This document shows, one piece after another, positions 8,554 through 18,383 of a stretch of DNA of 64,000 bases (positions are counted from its first letter, which is position 1; every line of letters begins with the position of its first letter). Origin of the DNA: an uncultured Lachnospiraceae bacterium (GTDB lineage Bacteria; Bacillota; Clostridia; Lachnospirales; Lachnospiraceae); the NCBI GenBank assembly GCA_910587715.1, contig CAJUMV010000005.1:46873-110872 (forward strand), given 5' to 3'. The notes under the pieces were generated by a model. It was not told the DNA's origin and ran no database searches. It saw only the letters and a list, made by a program, of their open reading frames with translations. The position numbers were made by a program, and so were the translations under genes.

Positions 8554-9669
8554 ATGAAGCAGGAAGTGGCAGTAATCATTCCATATTATCATAATGATTT
8601 AAGCGTTACAGAGCAAATTTCTTATGAGCAGTGTAAAAAAGTATTACATAGCTTTCCTATTATATTCGTAGTACCAAAGAATTTTCGGATAGAACTGAAA
8701 GAGCTTCCCGAGAAATGGGATGTTGTAGAAGTCCCTGCTCAGTGGATGTCTGATGTAGAAGCATATAATCAGATGATGCTTAATAAAGAATTTTATCAAT
8801 TTTTTCAACAATATCGTTATATTTTGATTCATCAGTTGGACGTGTATGTCTTTTCAGACAGATTGTTAGAATTTTGCAGATATGATTATGATTATATTGG
8901 AGCGCCATGGATAGAAGGAAAATTTGAAGCAAAACTTGCGGAGAAAGGGGTTTTGTATGTAGGTAACGGCGGATTTTCCTTGCGAAAGGTGGAGTCCTGT
9001 CTGAAACAGTTAGAGAAAGAGAATTTAGAGCAGGTTAGATATAACGAAGATGTATTTTGGGCATCGCGGACAGAAGATTTTAAGCTCGCGCCGAAAGAAG
9101 TTGCGTGGCAATTTTCCTTTGAAAGGCCGGTAAAGACTTTATACAAACTGAATGGAGAACAACTGCCGTTTGGGTGTCATGCGTGGATGAAATATAACTT
9201 GGACTTTTTTAGACCTTATATAGCGAATGACGGTTACTCAATGGTTTGGGATATACATTATGAGCCGCAAGGGGATTCAACGAATGAATATGCAGACAGG
9301 CGTTGTCTGACTGCATCAAAGAGTGTGGTATGGAGAAGTCTTTTAAATAGCTGCGAGATTGTTCCGCGAATGATATGGATATATGGTGCGGGGAACTATG
9401 GCATGTTGTGCGGTTATCTGCTGCGCGATTTGGATGATTGTAAAGTGGCTTATGTGGATAAGAATGAAGAAAAATGGGGTAAGAGTATGTGGGAGATTCC
9501 GATTATGCCGCCAAAAGAGATAGCGCATACGAATGGAACACTTGTAATTGTGGCAATGAAATATACGGAAACCGTTGTGCGGGAATTATCGGAGAAGGGA
9601 TATCGAAGGGAAAATGATTTGCTGGAATTTTCTATGTTGGTACATGCCATAAATAGTGAAATGCCGTAA
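8554..9669 (+). CDS. DUF5672-like glycosyltransferase with C-terminal Rossmann-like module
   Basis: The ATG at 8554 (after AGGACAGGAAAT) is preferred over a TTG at 8539. Residues ~1-250 resemble the DUF5672 family, with YDYIGAPW, GNGGFSLRKV, NEDVFWA and LPFGCHAW, a set seen in polysaccharide loci and thought to be GT-A-like. The C-terminal ~110 residues are the shared module (MIWIYGAGNYGM, then VAYVDKNEEKWGK). The gene lies in the middle of the run with minimal spacing. Glycan transfer is inferred from family and context. Confidence 0.75.
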   Translation: MKQEVAVIIPYYHNDLSVTEQISYEQCKKVLHSFPIIFVVPKNFRIELKELPEKWDVVEVPAQWMSDVEAYNQMMLNKEFYQFFQQYRYILIHQLDVYVFSDRLLEFCRYDYDYIGAPWIEGKFEAKLAEKGVLYVGNGGFSLRKVESCLKQLEKENLEQVRYNEDVFWASRTEDFKLAPKEVAWQFSFERPVKTLYKLNGEQLPFGCHAWMKYNLDFFRPYIANDGYSMVWDIHYEPQGDSTNEYADRRCLTASKSVVWRSLLNSCEIVPRMIWIYGAGNYGMLCGYLLRDLDDCKVAYVDKNEEKWGKSMWEIPIMPPKEIAHTNGTLVIVAMKYTETVVRELSEKGYRRENDLLEFSMLVHAINSEMP

Positions 9670-9711
9670 AGCGATTGATTGAGGTGTTGAGAAGAATGGA
9701 GTTATGTATAG

Positions 9712-10893
9712 ATGGACGAATATCATATTATTGCTGATGACAAAATGAATGTGGTCAAAAGAAACATAGAGAGAATCAAAGTTGCTGTTCTAATACATTT
9801 ATTTTATGAAGATCAAATAGTTCTCTATCAGGAATACATCAAAAAGATACCTGCATTTATTGATATTATAATTATTTCTTCAAAAGATACGATTTTGGAA
9901 ATGTTCGATAATACATTTATAAAAATAAAGAAAATAAACCGGGGTCGGGATATAAGTGCATTACTTGTAGCGGCGGGAGAAGTGATATTTGAATATGAAT
10001 ATATATGTTTTGTCCATGATAAAAAAGAAAAGGAGCTGAAACTCAAGGCAGACACAGAGTATTGGGTAAAAAATTTATGGGACAATATGCTACAATCGGA
10101 GGCGTATGTATACAATATTTTGGATTTATTAGCCAATAATGACAAGCTTGGCATGTTGGCGCCATTGCCTCCACACGGACGCGAATTTGGTACTTGGTTG
10201 AATAGAACATGGGGACCTAATTATGAAAAAACAAAGAAGCTGGCTGATGAATTGGCAATTAGGACGGAAATATGCAGGGAGTGTCCGCCAATTACTTACG
10301 GCACCGTTTTTTGGGCTAAAACAAAAGCATTGCGAAAGTTATTTATAAAAGATTGGAAATATGAGGATTTTCCGTTGGAACCCATGAAAAATAACGGTGA
10401 AATTAACCATGCGGTAGAAAGAATTTTACAGTATGTAGTGATGGATGCGGGATATGAGACAAAAATAGTGCTATCGTCATCTTTTGCGGCTGCTTTTATC
10501 AACAAATTACATGATGAACTGAATGATTTGTGGGAACAGATGGATTTGGTGGTAGGAATAAGAAGCTATGAAGAATTGGAACAGTATCACAGTAGAATTG
10601 AAAAAATCAAAAAGTTTAAAAATGGGTGTGAGGATATTTATTTGTATGGTATCGGAAGAATAGGGAGAAGATGCTTGAGGATATGTAGAATTTTAGACAT
10701 TATTCCCAAAGGGATTATCGTTACAAAACCGGATAAAGAACAAGTTGTGATGGAGGATATTCCCGTAATCGGTATTTCAGAATTGGTTTCTCTAAATGGA
10801 GCAGGAATTATTATTTCGGCAGGTAAGGGTCATAGGGAAGAAATGGAGAACGAACTAAAAAAGAGGGGAATTACGTCATATATATTTTTTTAG
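9712..10893 (+). CDS. RgpF-like (rhamnan synthesis F) protein with C-terminal Rossmann-like module
   Basis: 393 residues. Residues ~20-290 match the rhamnan synthesis protein F family: VAVLIHLFYED at the start, then NRGRDISALL and ICFVHDKK. In streptococci RgpF-type proteins act in rhamnose-containing wall polysaccharide assembly. The C-terminal ~95 residues form the shared module (IYLYGIGRIGRR), whose V-D-[NK] position is degenerate (IVTKPDK). The ATG has GGAG ten bases upstream. It suggests, but does not prove, a deoxyhexose in the polymer. Confidence 0.78.
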   Translation: MDEYHIIADDKMNVVKRNIERIKVAVLIHLFYEDQIVLYQEYIKKIPAFIDIIIISSKDTILEMFDNTFIKIKKINRGRDISALLVAAGEVIFEYEYICFVHDKKEKELKLKADTEYWVKNLWDNMLQSEAYVYNILDLLANNDKLGMLAPLPPHGREFGTWLNRTWGPNYEKTKKLADELAIRTEICRECPPITYGTVFWAKTKALRKLFIKDWKYEDFPLEPMKNNGEINHAVERILQYVVMDAGYETKIVLSSSFAAAFINKLHDELNDLWEQMDLVVGIRSYEELEQYHSRIEKIKKFKNGCEDIYLYGIGRIGRRCLRICRILDIIPKGIIVTKPDKEQVVMEDIPVIGISELVSLNGAGIIISAGKGHREEMENELKKRGITSYIFF

Positions 10894-10933
10894 CGAAAGA
10901 TTTTATTGAGGGAGGTAGGGGGACTAGGGAAAT

Positions 10934-12109
10934 ATGGAGGAGCTTGTTTCTGTAATTATTCCGGTTTACAACAGGCAGGAAACCATTGCGAGAGCATTAG
11001 ACAGCGTTTTGGAACAAACCTACGAGAATATGGAAGTCATTATTGTGGACGACGGCTCGTCTGACGATACGATGGAGATTCTGAAAAGCTATTCAGATTC
11101 CAGAATAAGGATTTTGTCCCAAAATCATAAGGGCGCGTGTGCTGCCAGAAACCGGGGGATTGATGAGGCAAAAGGAAAATACATTGCTTTTCAGGACAGT
11201 GATGATGAATGGATGTCAGAAAAGTTATGTAAACAGATTATATATATGAAGAGAAAGGATTTTAAAGTATGTTATTGCCCGCATCTGCTATATGACGACA
11301 AAATCAAAACGATTCCGCAAGAGTATCTTTTAACAGATAAATATGAAGATAATATCGGAGATACTTTAAAATCTGGAAATGTGATTAGTACACAGACGCT
11401 TGTGGTGGAAAAAAGTGTTTTAGATGCCGTGGGGAAGTTTGACGAGGAAATGCCGCGGCTGCAGGATTATGAGCTGATAATACGGATAGTACAGAGATAC
11501 AAAATTGGTTATTATGCGGAAGCGTTAGTGAAGGTATATCGTCAGCCAATTAGTATTAGCAATGATAATAGCGCATATAAAGAAGCGGTTTATCAATTAA
11601 TAAAAAAACATGGACACTTTTTTGAACACGAATATATGAAGTCTATGATTTTTAGCACGGCAGAGTTTGTACAGGAGGACGATATCGAATACTTGCACAG
11701 GCTGCACAGAGTATCCGGAGTGCCGATTGAAGAAAGCTTCATTAGAGTCGCGAAAGAGCATTTTCCGCTGCTTTCGCTGTTCAGATTGTGGCAAAAGCAT
11801 CAGTATATTGGATTTGAGGAAAAATTGCGGACGGGAGAGTTTTTCATATATGGAGCGGGAAAATATGCAAAGAGGGTGTTTGCGGTACTGCTGGAGAAAA
11901 ATTTGAAACCAAAAAGTTTTCTGGTCTCGTCAGCGGATGACGCCGGAGGGGATATCCAGGGGATTCCTGTTGAAAATCTGAAAGAGGATGATAAAAAAAT
12001 GCCGGTACTAATTGCTGTCGGCTTGAAAAAGCAGGAAGAGATTATGAGGTATCTTGATGAAAAAGGGGTTGAAGACTATTGTGCATATCCCTTGTTTGAA
12101 TTGCAATAG
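10934..12109 (+). CDS. GT2 glycosyltransferase with C-terminal Rossmann-like module
   Basis: 391 residues. The GT2 domain opens with SVIIPVYNRQETIARAL and has VDDGSSDDT and FQDSDDEW as the DxD-type site. The last ~100 residues are the module (FFIYGAGKYAKRVF); the usual V-D-[NK] is here LVSSAD. It lies in the transition zone where base composition starts to rise in G+C. The start is the ATG after a purine-rich GGGAGG stretch. Inverting sugar transfer is expected from the family; specificity is unknown. Confidence 0.82.
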   Translation: MEELVSVIIPVYNRQETIARALDSVLEQTYENMEVIIVDDGSSDDTMEILKSYSDSRIRILSQNHKGACAARNRGIDEAKGKYIAFQDSDDEWMSEKLCKQIIYMKRKDFKVCYCPHLLYDDKIKTIPQEYLLTDKYEDNIGDTLKSGNVISTQTLVVEKSVLDAVGKFDEEMPRLQDYELIIRIVQRYKIGYYAEALVKVYRQPISISNDNSAYKEAVYQLIKKHGHFFEHEYMKSMIFSTAEFVQEDDIEYLHRLHRVSGVPIEESFIRVAKEHFPLLSLFRLWQKHQYIGFEEKLRTGEFFIYGAGKYAKRVFAVLLEKNLKPKSFLVSSADDAGGDIQGIPVENLKEDDKKMPVLIAVGLKKQEEIMRYLDEKGVEDYCAYPLFELQ

Positions 12110-12149
12110 ATAATCAAAACGGGAGCGGCGTGTCTGAGGAGAGGAATGT

Positions 12150-13151
12150 GTGAAGATGAAACAAAAAATTGTATGGTACGGGATGGGAAAATTTGCGAAA
12201 AAGATTATGGGAGCGCTTGATGAGAGCAATGCGGACATGCCGTATGAAATAGTTGCCTATATGGATAAGAAGCAGCGGCATTGTCTGGGGCATGAAGTTG
12301 TCAGCCCGGAACGGCTGGGCGACTTCCTTTATGATTATATTGTGGTAGCGACGGAAAAATATTATGAAAATATCAGTCGGGAACTGGTTGAGAGATACCA
12401 TGTTGATATAAATAAAATTAAGCCGTGGCAGAAACTGGTGGAAGGCGGGAATTACATATGTAATATCTGTGGAAGAACGGCGGCCTTCTTTTTGCCGACG
12501 GGGGCATCCTGCGAGCTGTTTGAAAGAAAAAATGTGGTAGGGGGAGGAAAACGCAAAAACGCCATATGCCCCCTTTGCGGCAGCATGGACCGTTTCAGGT
12601 GGCTTCAATATGTTTTGGAGACACAGACAGACATTTATACGAAACAAAATAAAATTCTTCATTTTGCGCCGGAAAAACAGCTGGCAGATAAAATACGGCA
12701 GAAGAATCCGGAATATCTGTCTGCGGATATTATCGAGGGGCTGGCGGATGTGGCGGAGGATATTACGGAGCTTTCCTTTGCGGATGATACGTTTGATTAT
12801 ATTATTTTTAACCATGTACTGGAGCATATCGGGGATGAGGAGAAAGCCTTAAAAGAGGTAAAGCGCTGTGTCAAAGCCGGGGGAAAGATAATTTTATCTG
12901 TACCGATTTGCTGGGAAGAAAAGACGTTTGAAAGGGAGGATATCGTTACCCCGCAGGATAGAGAAAAATATTATGGACAGAAAGACCATGTCAGACTTTA
13001 TGGATATGACTTTCAACAAAAAATCGAAACCTATGGATTTGAAGTACAGCGGTGCTCTTATCACAGGGAGGCGTATGGGGAAGAGCTTGTAAAACTGTCG
13101 CTTTTAGAAAATGATACGATATGGATACTGAGTAAAAAAGAGGAAGGATAG
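12150..13151 (+). CDS. Rossmann-like module + zinc-ribbon + SAM methyltransferase
   Basis: Residues ~5-95 are the shared module (IVWYGMGKFAKKIM, then VAYMDKKQRHCLG). A CxxC pair (CNICG) and a second (CPLCGS) about 35 residues later form a likely zinc ribbon near 106-145. The rest is a class I methyltransferase of the Methyltransf_11 style (DYIIFNHVLEHI, then a KAGGKIILSVP strand). The start may be GTG 12150 or ATG 12156; a GGAGAGG element serves either. The order of module, zinc ribbon and methyltransferase is unusual. The substrate is unknown. Confidence 0.78.
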   Translation: MKMKQKIVWYGMGKFAKKIMGALDESNADMPYEIVAYMDKKQRHCLGHEVVSPERLGDFLYDYIVVATEKYYENISRELVERYHVDINKIKPWQKLVEGGNYICNICGRTAAFFLPTGASCELFERKNVVGGGKRKNAICPLCGSMDRFRWLQYVLETQTDIYTKQNKILHFAPEKQLADKIRQKNPEYLSADIIEGLADVAEDITELSFADDTFDYIIFNHVLEHIGDEEKALKEVKRCVKAGGKIILSVPICWEEKTFEREDIVTPQDREKYYGQKDHVRLYGYDFQQKIETYGFEVQRCSYHREAYGEELVKLSLLENDTIWILSKKEEG

Positions 13152-13157
13152 GGAGCT

Positions 13158-15734
13158 ATGTGTTATATCAGCTTTTGCATCTCGTCGTATGAACGGAAAA
13201 CTATGTTAATAGAACTGGTAGAGCATCTATTATCCTGCAATTCACAGGATATTGAGGTGGCAGTTGTAGACGACTGCTCACAGGATGGGACGGCGGAAGC
13301 GCTTGCTAAAATTTCCGATAAACGCTTTCGTTATCGTGTGAATTCGGTGAATAGAGGAGCGGCTTTATGCTGGTATGACGCGCTGGAGTTTGGACAGGGG
13401 AAATGGCTGTTTCAGCTTCTCGACAGAGATTGGATTGATATTCGCCTGATTGGAAAACTGATAGAAATTTTGCGGAAACTGGAGGAGAGCAACGCAGGCT
13501 TTGCGGTAGCCGGGGAACAGATGAACGGGGCTGGAGATTTTCAGATATATGCGAAAGGTCTGGAAACATGGAAGGAGTTTGCGCTTCGCGATTCCCATCC
13601 GACAGGTCAAATCTTTCGAAGGGACTGCTGGAGGGAGATAGAAAACCGGGAGCAGTATTTTGCGAACCAGCAATATGGGATATATCCTCACGGGTATTTG
13701 TATGCCGTTTTGGGGAATCGTTATGCAGGGGCGCAGATTCATCCGGATATCTGCTCGACAGTGACTTACGGGGAGAGATATGAAAAAACGGTTTCCCGCG
13801 TATATGAAACGCGGGCGGATAAGCGACCGTGGTTTTATCCGGAGCAGGGAATGAAATTTTTAAAGCTTGCCTGTGAGCATCTGGAATTGATTGAAGGAGA
13901 TGAGGAGCAGCGGCAGCAGGTGGCCAAAAACTGTTACATAAGATTTGCCAGATTTGCCACATTAATTTACTATCACGCCTGTACGGATGAGGTAATAAAA
14001 CGGCGTTATCATTGCGAGGAGTTATCTACAGATTATATAGAGCTGATGAATCACCTGTTTTCTTATATATATGAAGCGCATAAGTATTTTGAAGCGCAGA
14101 ATTTTATATGGGAAACTGAGTCTTTTTATCATATGTTGAGTTTGGCAGATAAGGAAATATTGGGGGAATGGATGCCTTGGATAGAATCCGTCAGGCTGCA
14201 GAATCAGGAGGAACAGACGTGGGAAACGTTTCAGCGTGTTGCCAAAAATAAAAAAATATTTATTTTTGGACTGGGAAAATTGTCTGAGATTTTATGTGAT
14301 ACCTATTTGAAGGACGGCTTCATAGAAGGCGTTGTGGACAATGATGTGCGAAAACAGGGCATGGAAATTTCCGATTATTGCTCCTATACGGAAAATGTTA
14401 CCTTTAAAAACAGTAAAATTATGCCGACGGAGGCGCTTTTGAATTATGATGCGGAAAATACGGCTATTTTGATTAGCAGTATACGTTCCTATTTGGAGAT
14501 TATTAATCAGTTATCGGAGCTGGGACATCGGAATTATTTCGTGACCACAATCATGTTTGACAAGGTGCGGGATGAAGTTGAATGGAAGAAATACACCAGA
14601 GAATACGACATAGAGGAGTGCAGTAAATATCCGATAGATGACCGTAAAATTATTTTTTATGCCATGGGAAGATATTCCGGTCATGGAAAAGCGATTACGG
14701 AAAGTCTTTTGGCGTTAAAAGAAAATCTGGATATCGTATGGCTCGTGAAGGAAGAGCATCTGAATGCGGATGTTCCAAAGGGGGTGCGTCTGGTCAGCAT
14801 TTCAAACAGAAGGAAGCAGGTTTATGAGATGGAAACCGCGAAATGCTGGATATATGAGCATCCTGTTTCGAGAGATTATGTGAAAAGGCCGGAGCAATAT
14901 TATATTCAGATAAAGCACTGGTCGTCTATTACTTTAAAAACCTTTGGGCGGATGCTCCATGAGTTTCGAAACGAGGAGGAGGCTGTGGAACATTGGCGGT
15001 ATAATGGGGAAATTATGGACTATGTTTTCGCAGGCAGTGATTTTGATGAAGAGACGTGTAGACGCGGCTTCTGCTTTGATAAAGAAGTGATACGGGTGGG
15101 CTCTCCGCGGTCAGATATATTATTCAGAGGCCCTGAGGTGAGGCAAAAGATTTTTCGCGAGTTTCATCTGGAGTTGGCGACGAAAATCGCAATATACGCG
15201 CCGACTTTCCGCCTGACGGAGGATGGAAAGGCCAGCAAGGATGTTCTCAGGACGACAAAAATGGATTTCTTCCGTTTAAAGGAAGCGTTGGAGAGAAGGT
15301 TTGACGGAAACTGGATTATTTTTTTGCGTTTCCACCCGCTGAATCATTTGGCGGATGAAAATGCCGGGCTTCCCCAATTTGTGAGAAATGTGACAGACTA
15401 TGAGGACGGAGAAGAGCTGGTGGCCGCCTCGGATATTTTGATTACAGACTACTCAAGTATTATGTTTGAGCCGGCGTTTGTAAAAAAGCCCGTTTTTTTA
15501 TATGCGCCCGACAGGAAACAATATATCAATCAGGAAAGGGAGCTGCTGCTGGATTACGACTCGCTGCCCTTCGATATTTCAGAGAATAATGAAGAGCTGT
15601 GCAAAGATATCCGCTCATTTGACACAGATAGCTATGAAAAAAGACTGGATTTTTTCCTGAAAAAATATGGCGTTTGTGAAGACGGTCATGCTAGCGAAAG
15701 AGCGGCCGAATTTATCGTGAAATTGGTTTCGTGA
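13158..15734 (+). CDS. Three-part enzyme: GT2 + Rossmann-like module + CDP-glycerol glycerophosphotransferase-like domain
   Basis: 858 residues. Residues 1-~260 are a GT2 domain (ISFCISSYERKTM, VVDDCSQDGT). Near 365-480 lies the shared module (IFIFGLGKLSEIL, then GVVDNDVRKQG). Residues ~495-858 match the TagF/TagB glycerophosphotransferase family: GSPRSDIL, IYAPTFR, FLRFHPLNH and SDILITDYSSIMFEPAF. This family moves glycerol-phosphate (or a related polyol-phosphate) from CDP-glycerol. Together with the cytidylyltransferase domain encoded at 25226-27538, it argues for glycerol-phosphate in the product. The middle module acts as a hinge between two transferases. Confidence 0.83.
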   Translation: MCYISFCISSYERKTMLIELVEHLLSCNSQDIEVAVVDDCSQDGTAEALAKISDKRFRYRVNSVNRGAALCWYDALEFGQGKWLFQLLDRDWIDIRLIGKLIEILRKLEESNAGFAVAGEQMNGAGDFQIYAKGLETWKEFALRDSHPTGQIFRRDCWREIENREQYFANQQYGIYPHGYLYAVLGNRYAGAQIHPDICSTVTYGERYEKTVSRVYETRADKRPWFYPEQGMKFLKLACEHLELIEGDEEQRQQVAKNCYIRFARFATLIYYHACTDEVIKRRYHCEELSTDYIELMNHLFSYIYEAHKYFEAQNFIWETESFYHMLSLADKEILGEWMPWIESVRLQNQEEQTWETFQRVAKNKKIFIFGLGKLSEILCDTYLKDGFIEGVVDNDVRKQGMEISDYCSYTENVTFKNSKIMPTEALLNYDAENTAILISSIRSYLEIINQLSELGHRNYFVTTIMFDKVRDEVEWKKYTREYDIEECSKYPIDDRKIIFYAMGRYSGHGKAITESLLALKENLDIVWLVKEEHLNADVPKGVRLVSISNRRKQVYEMETAKCWIYEHPVSRDYVKRPEQYYIQIKHWSSITLKTFGRMLHEFRNEEEAVEHWRYNGEIMDYVFAGSDFDEETCRRGFCFDKEVIRVGSPRSDILFRGPEVRQKIFREFHLELATKIAIYAPTFRLTEDGKASKDVLRTTKMDFFRLKEALERRFDGNWIIFLRFHPLNHLADENAGLPQFVRNVTDYEDGEELVAASDILITDYSSIMFEPAFVKKPVFLYAPDRKQYINQERELLLDYDSLPFDISENNEELCKDIRSFDTDSYEKRLDFFLKKYGVCEDGHASERAAEFIVKLVS

Positions 15735-15758
15735 TTATGGACGAAAAGAGGATATGTT

Positions 15759-16991
15759 ATGTCAGATACAAATTATACGCGCTTGAAGCGGGTACTTGGT
15801 AAGGTGCTGGAGGAAAAGCGGGAGAAGGATATTATCCTCTATCCGATGGGGGAGCGCGGCACCTTAATCAAAGGTATTTTAAATGGACAGATGGGGGTGG
15901 AGGAAAAATATATTATAGATAATCAGCTGTGTAAGGATTGCGAATGGATACATCCGGTATCCCTTTTGGGGCGGATACCGTGTGAAAATTACTATATTAT
16001 TCTGACCTGTGAGAATCCGCAATACGTGGATAAGATTATAGAATCCTTAGCACCGTACTCTGCTGACTATTGTAATATATTTCAAATGTTGGAAAACGAC
16101 GAAGAAGAAAATATACCTGAAAATTACAGCAAAAATGTTTATAGCAATATATCGGTGGTAGAGGGAAAAATAAGAGATATCCTTTCCCGGGGAGAGCCTT
16201 TTTCGTGTGGGAGAATCGGAGCCACGGAATGCGTGATTGCGCAGGAGTATTGCCGGATGCGTCTGGGAACACAGGAGACCTTTTCGGAGAACGCTGTAAG
16301 GTGGCTGTGTAATACGTCAGGCTTTTTCACGGAACAGGGAAGGGAAGAGGAAGACATCGGGCGCTATGCAAAAATGACGGTTGACGCCATGAGAAATATG
16401 GATATGCATTTAATCTGGAGAAGGTCGGGAGAGTCATTTTTACTGAGAAATTATGCGAAAGCGGAAGCGAAGTTTGTGGAGAAAAATATTGTCCATTTTC
16501 CGTGGCGAAGTCAGGGAAGCACCTGGATGAATGGTCTGGAGGGGAAGAAGGTTTTGGTGGTCTCGCCCTTTAGCGACAGTGTCAGGGTGCAGTATGGCAA
16601 CAGGAAAGACCTTTTTGCGAATGAGAACAATTTACCGGAATTTGAGCTGATAACTTACCAGTCATTGCAGACACAGATGGGTGCAAGCAGAGGCTTTAAA
16701 AACTGGTTTGAAGCATACCGGTATATGGAGGAAGAGATTCTTGGGATAGAATTTGAAGTGGCGCTGCTTGGCTGCGGGGCATATGGGTATCCGTTGACGG
16801 CGGCAATTAGCCGGGCGGGAAAACAGGCGGTTGAAATGTGCAGCTCCATACAGCTGATGTTCGGAATTAAGGGAAAGAGATGGGAAGAACGCGATTACAT
16901 TACCAAGTGGTGGAATGACGCGTGGATATACCCGCTGGAAACGCCGCCCGAATATTATAAGGAAATAGAAGGCGGCGCATACTGGGGTTAG
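15759..16991 (+). CDS. Rossmann-like module + GT-D-like domain
   Basis: 410 residues. The N-terminal ~110 residues are a divergent copy of the shared module (IILYPMGERGTLIK, then YIIDNQLCKDCEW), close in style to the copy encoded at 5868. The C-terminal ~270 residues (FSCGRIGATE, ALLGCGAYGYPLTAAI, a glycine-rich end with FGIKGKRW) resemble the GT-D-fold glycosyltransferase-like group (DUF1792 type). That call is tentative. The ribosome site is AAGAGGA. No signal peptide or membrane segment is seen. Confidence 0.62.
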   Translation: MSDTNYTRLKRVLGKVLEEKREKDIILYPMGERGTLIKGILNGQMGVEEKYIIDNQLCKDCEWIHPVSLLGRIPCENYYIILTCENPQYVDKIIESLAPYSADYCNIFQMLENDEEENIPENYSKNVYSNISVVEGKIRDILSRGEPFSCGRIGATECVIAQEYCRMRLGTQETFSENAVRWLCNTSGFFTEQGREEEDIGRYAKMTVDAMRNMDMHLIWRRSGESFLLRNYAKAEAKFVEKNIVHFPWRSQGSTWMNGLEGKKVLVVSPFSDSVRVQYGNRKDLFANENNLPEFELITYQSLQTQMGASRGFKNWFEAYRYMEEEILGIEFEVALLGCGAYGYPLTAAISRAGKQAVEMCSSIQLMFGIKGKRWEERDYITKWWNDAWIYPLETPPEYYKEIEGGAYWG

Positions 16992-17013
16992 AAAGAAAAT
17001 TGAGGAAAGCTTT

Positions 17014-18348
17014 ATGGTGAAAATTTCTGTGATTATGCCAAGCCTGAATGTGGCGAAGTACATAAAAAAATGCATGGACAGCGTAGTGAATCAGACCATG
17101 AAGGATATCGAGATTATTGTCGTGGACGCGGGCTCGGTGGATGGAACGGAGGAAATCATACGGTCGTACGCGGAGAGGGATGCCAGAGTCCGTTTCATTC
17201 ATTCCGACAAAAAAAGCTATGGCTATCAGGTGAATGTGGGATTATCCATGGCGGCAGGGGAATATGTGGGGATTGTGGAAACGGATGACTGGATTGAGCC
17301 AGACACTTATGAAGTGTTGTATCAATATGCCAGAAAATACGAGGCCGATTATGTGCGCGGCATGTCACAGCTTTATAAAGAAACAGATGGCGGATTGTCA
17401 TACGGCCTTTGTTTCAGCGTTTTTCCGCAGAAATTATATGAGGATAATCACGGGGTAATCTGGGTGAATCCCCAGGAGCAAAAGGACATATTAAGAAACG
17501 ACGCCTTTTTGTGGAATGGCATTTACAATAGAAATTTTCTGAGGGGAATTAAGCTGAACGAGACGGCGGGAGCCTCGTATCAGGACGTGGGATTTCTGGT
17601 GCAGGTGTATGATAAGGCGGTCCGCGCGGTATATGTAGATAAATTGATATACCACTATCGAAAGGATAACGACGACTGCTCCTGCTATAGCAGGAATGCG
17701 TTCCGCTATCTGGCGGAAGAATACAGATTTGTGCAGCAGTTTTTCGAGCGGGAAGATAAGGGATGGAAACTGTTTAGCGATGCCAAATATTTCCAGCAGA
17801 TATATACACGTTTCCGATTAATGGCGCAAACCGGGAGCTATTGGGAAGAGGCGGTACCTTATATAGAAGAGATGCAGGAATACTTTCAGGGCAGACAGGA
17901 CGTCCTGCCTGCCTTGGGGGAGTCGTATCGGGAGGGGTTTGTTTCTTTTTTGGAGACCCCGCGAAAACTGTATGAGGCGCTGGAAAAAGAAAATACTGCC
18001 AAACAGGAAACGTGGAATGCTTTCTTAGATACGTTGCGGGAACGTAAAATTATTATTTTCGGAAGCGGAAAACGGGGGTATTTTTTGCAGTTTCTTCTAT
18101 ATAAAAAGCGTGTCGGACATGTACTGGGGTACTGTGATAACGATTTAAGCAAGACAGGGCAGGTATTATATGGGTTGAAGGTCAAAACTTTGGAAGAGTG
18201 GAGGCAGGCGTCTGACATTGGGGACATCTGCTATGTGATTACGGCAAGGGCCTATGCCGAGGAGATAGAAAAACAACTGCTTTTAAGCGGGATAGCGGAG
18301 GAAAATATCGTACTTTTTGACTTGCCGATGGATTTTTCGGCGCTATGA
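17014..18348 (+). CDS. GT2 glycosyltransferase with C-terminal Rossmann-like module
   Basis: 444 residues. The GT2 domain has ISVIMPSLNVAKYI, VVDAGSVDGT and IVETDDWIEPD. The module at ~345-440 has IIIFGSGKRGYF and LGYCDNDLSKTGQ. The GT2 part is strikingly like the second GT2 of the two-headed enzyme encoded at 22417-25185 (shared PSLNVA, SYGYQ and IVETDD words), so the two are paralogues. The start follows GAGGAAAGCTTT. The stop overlaps the first possible ATG of the next gene. Confidence 0.82.
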   Translation: MVKISVIMPSLNVAKYIKKCMDSVVNQTMKDIEIIVVDAGSVDGTEEIIRSYAERDARVRFIHSDKKSYGYQVNVGLSMAAGEYVGIVETDDWIEPDTYEVLYQYARKYEADYVRGMSQLYKETDGGLSYGLCFSVFPQKLYEDNHGVIWVNPQEQKDILRNDAFLWNGIYNRNFLRGIKLNETAGASYQDVGFLVQVYDKAVRAVYVDKLIYHYRKDNDDCSCYSRNAFRYLAEEYRFVQQFFEREDKGWKLFSDAKYFQQIYTRFRLMAQTGSYWEEAVPYIEEMQEYFQGRQDVLPALGESYREGFVSFLETPRKLYEALEKENTAKQETWNAFLDTLRERKIIIFGSGKRGYFLQFLLYKKRVGHVLGYCDNDLSKTGQVLYGLKVKTLEEWRQASDIGDICYVITARAYAEEIEKQLLLSGIAEENIVLFDLPMDFSAL

Positions 18349-18383
18349 CGGACATTGCGATGCGCGGGCAGGAGGGAAACAGG

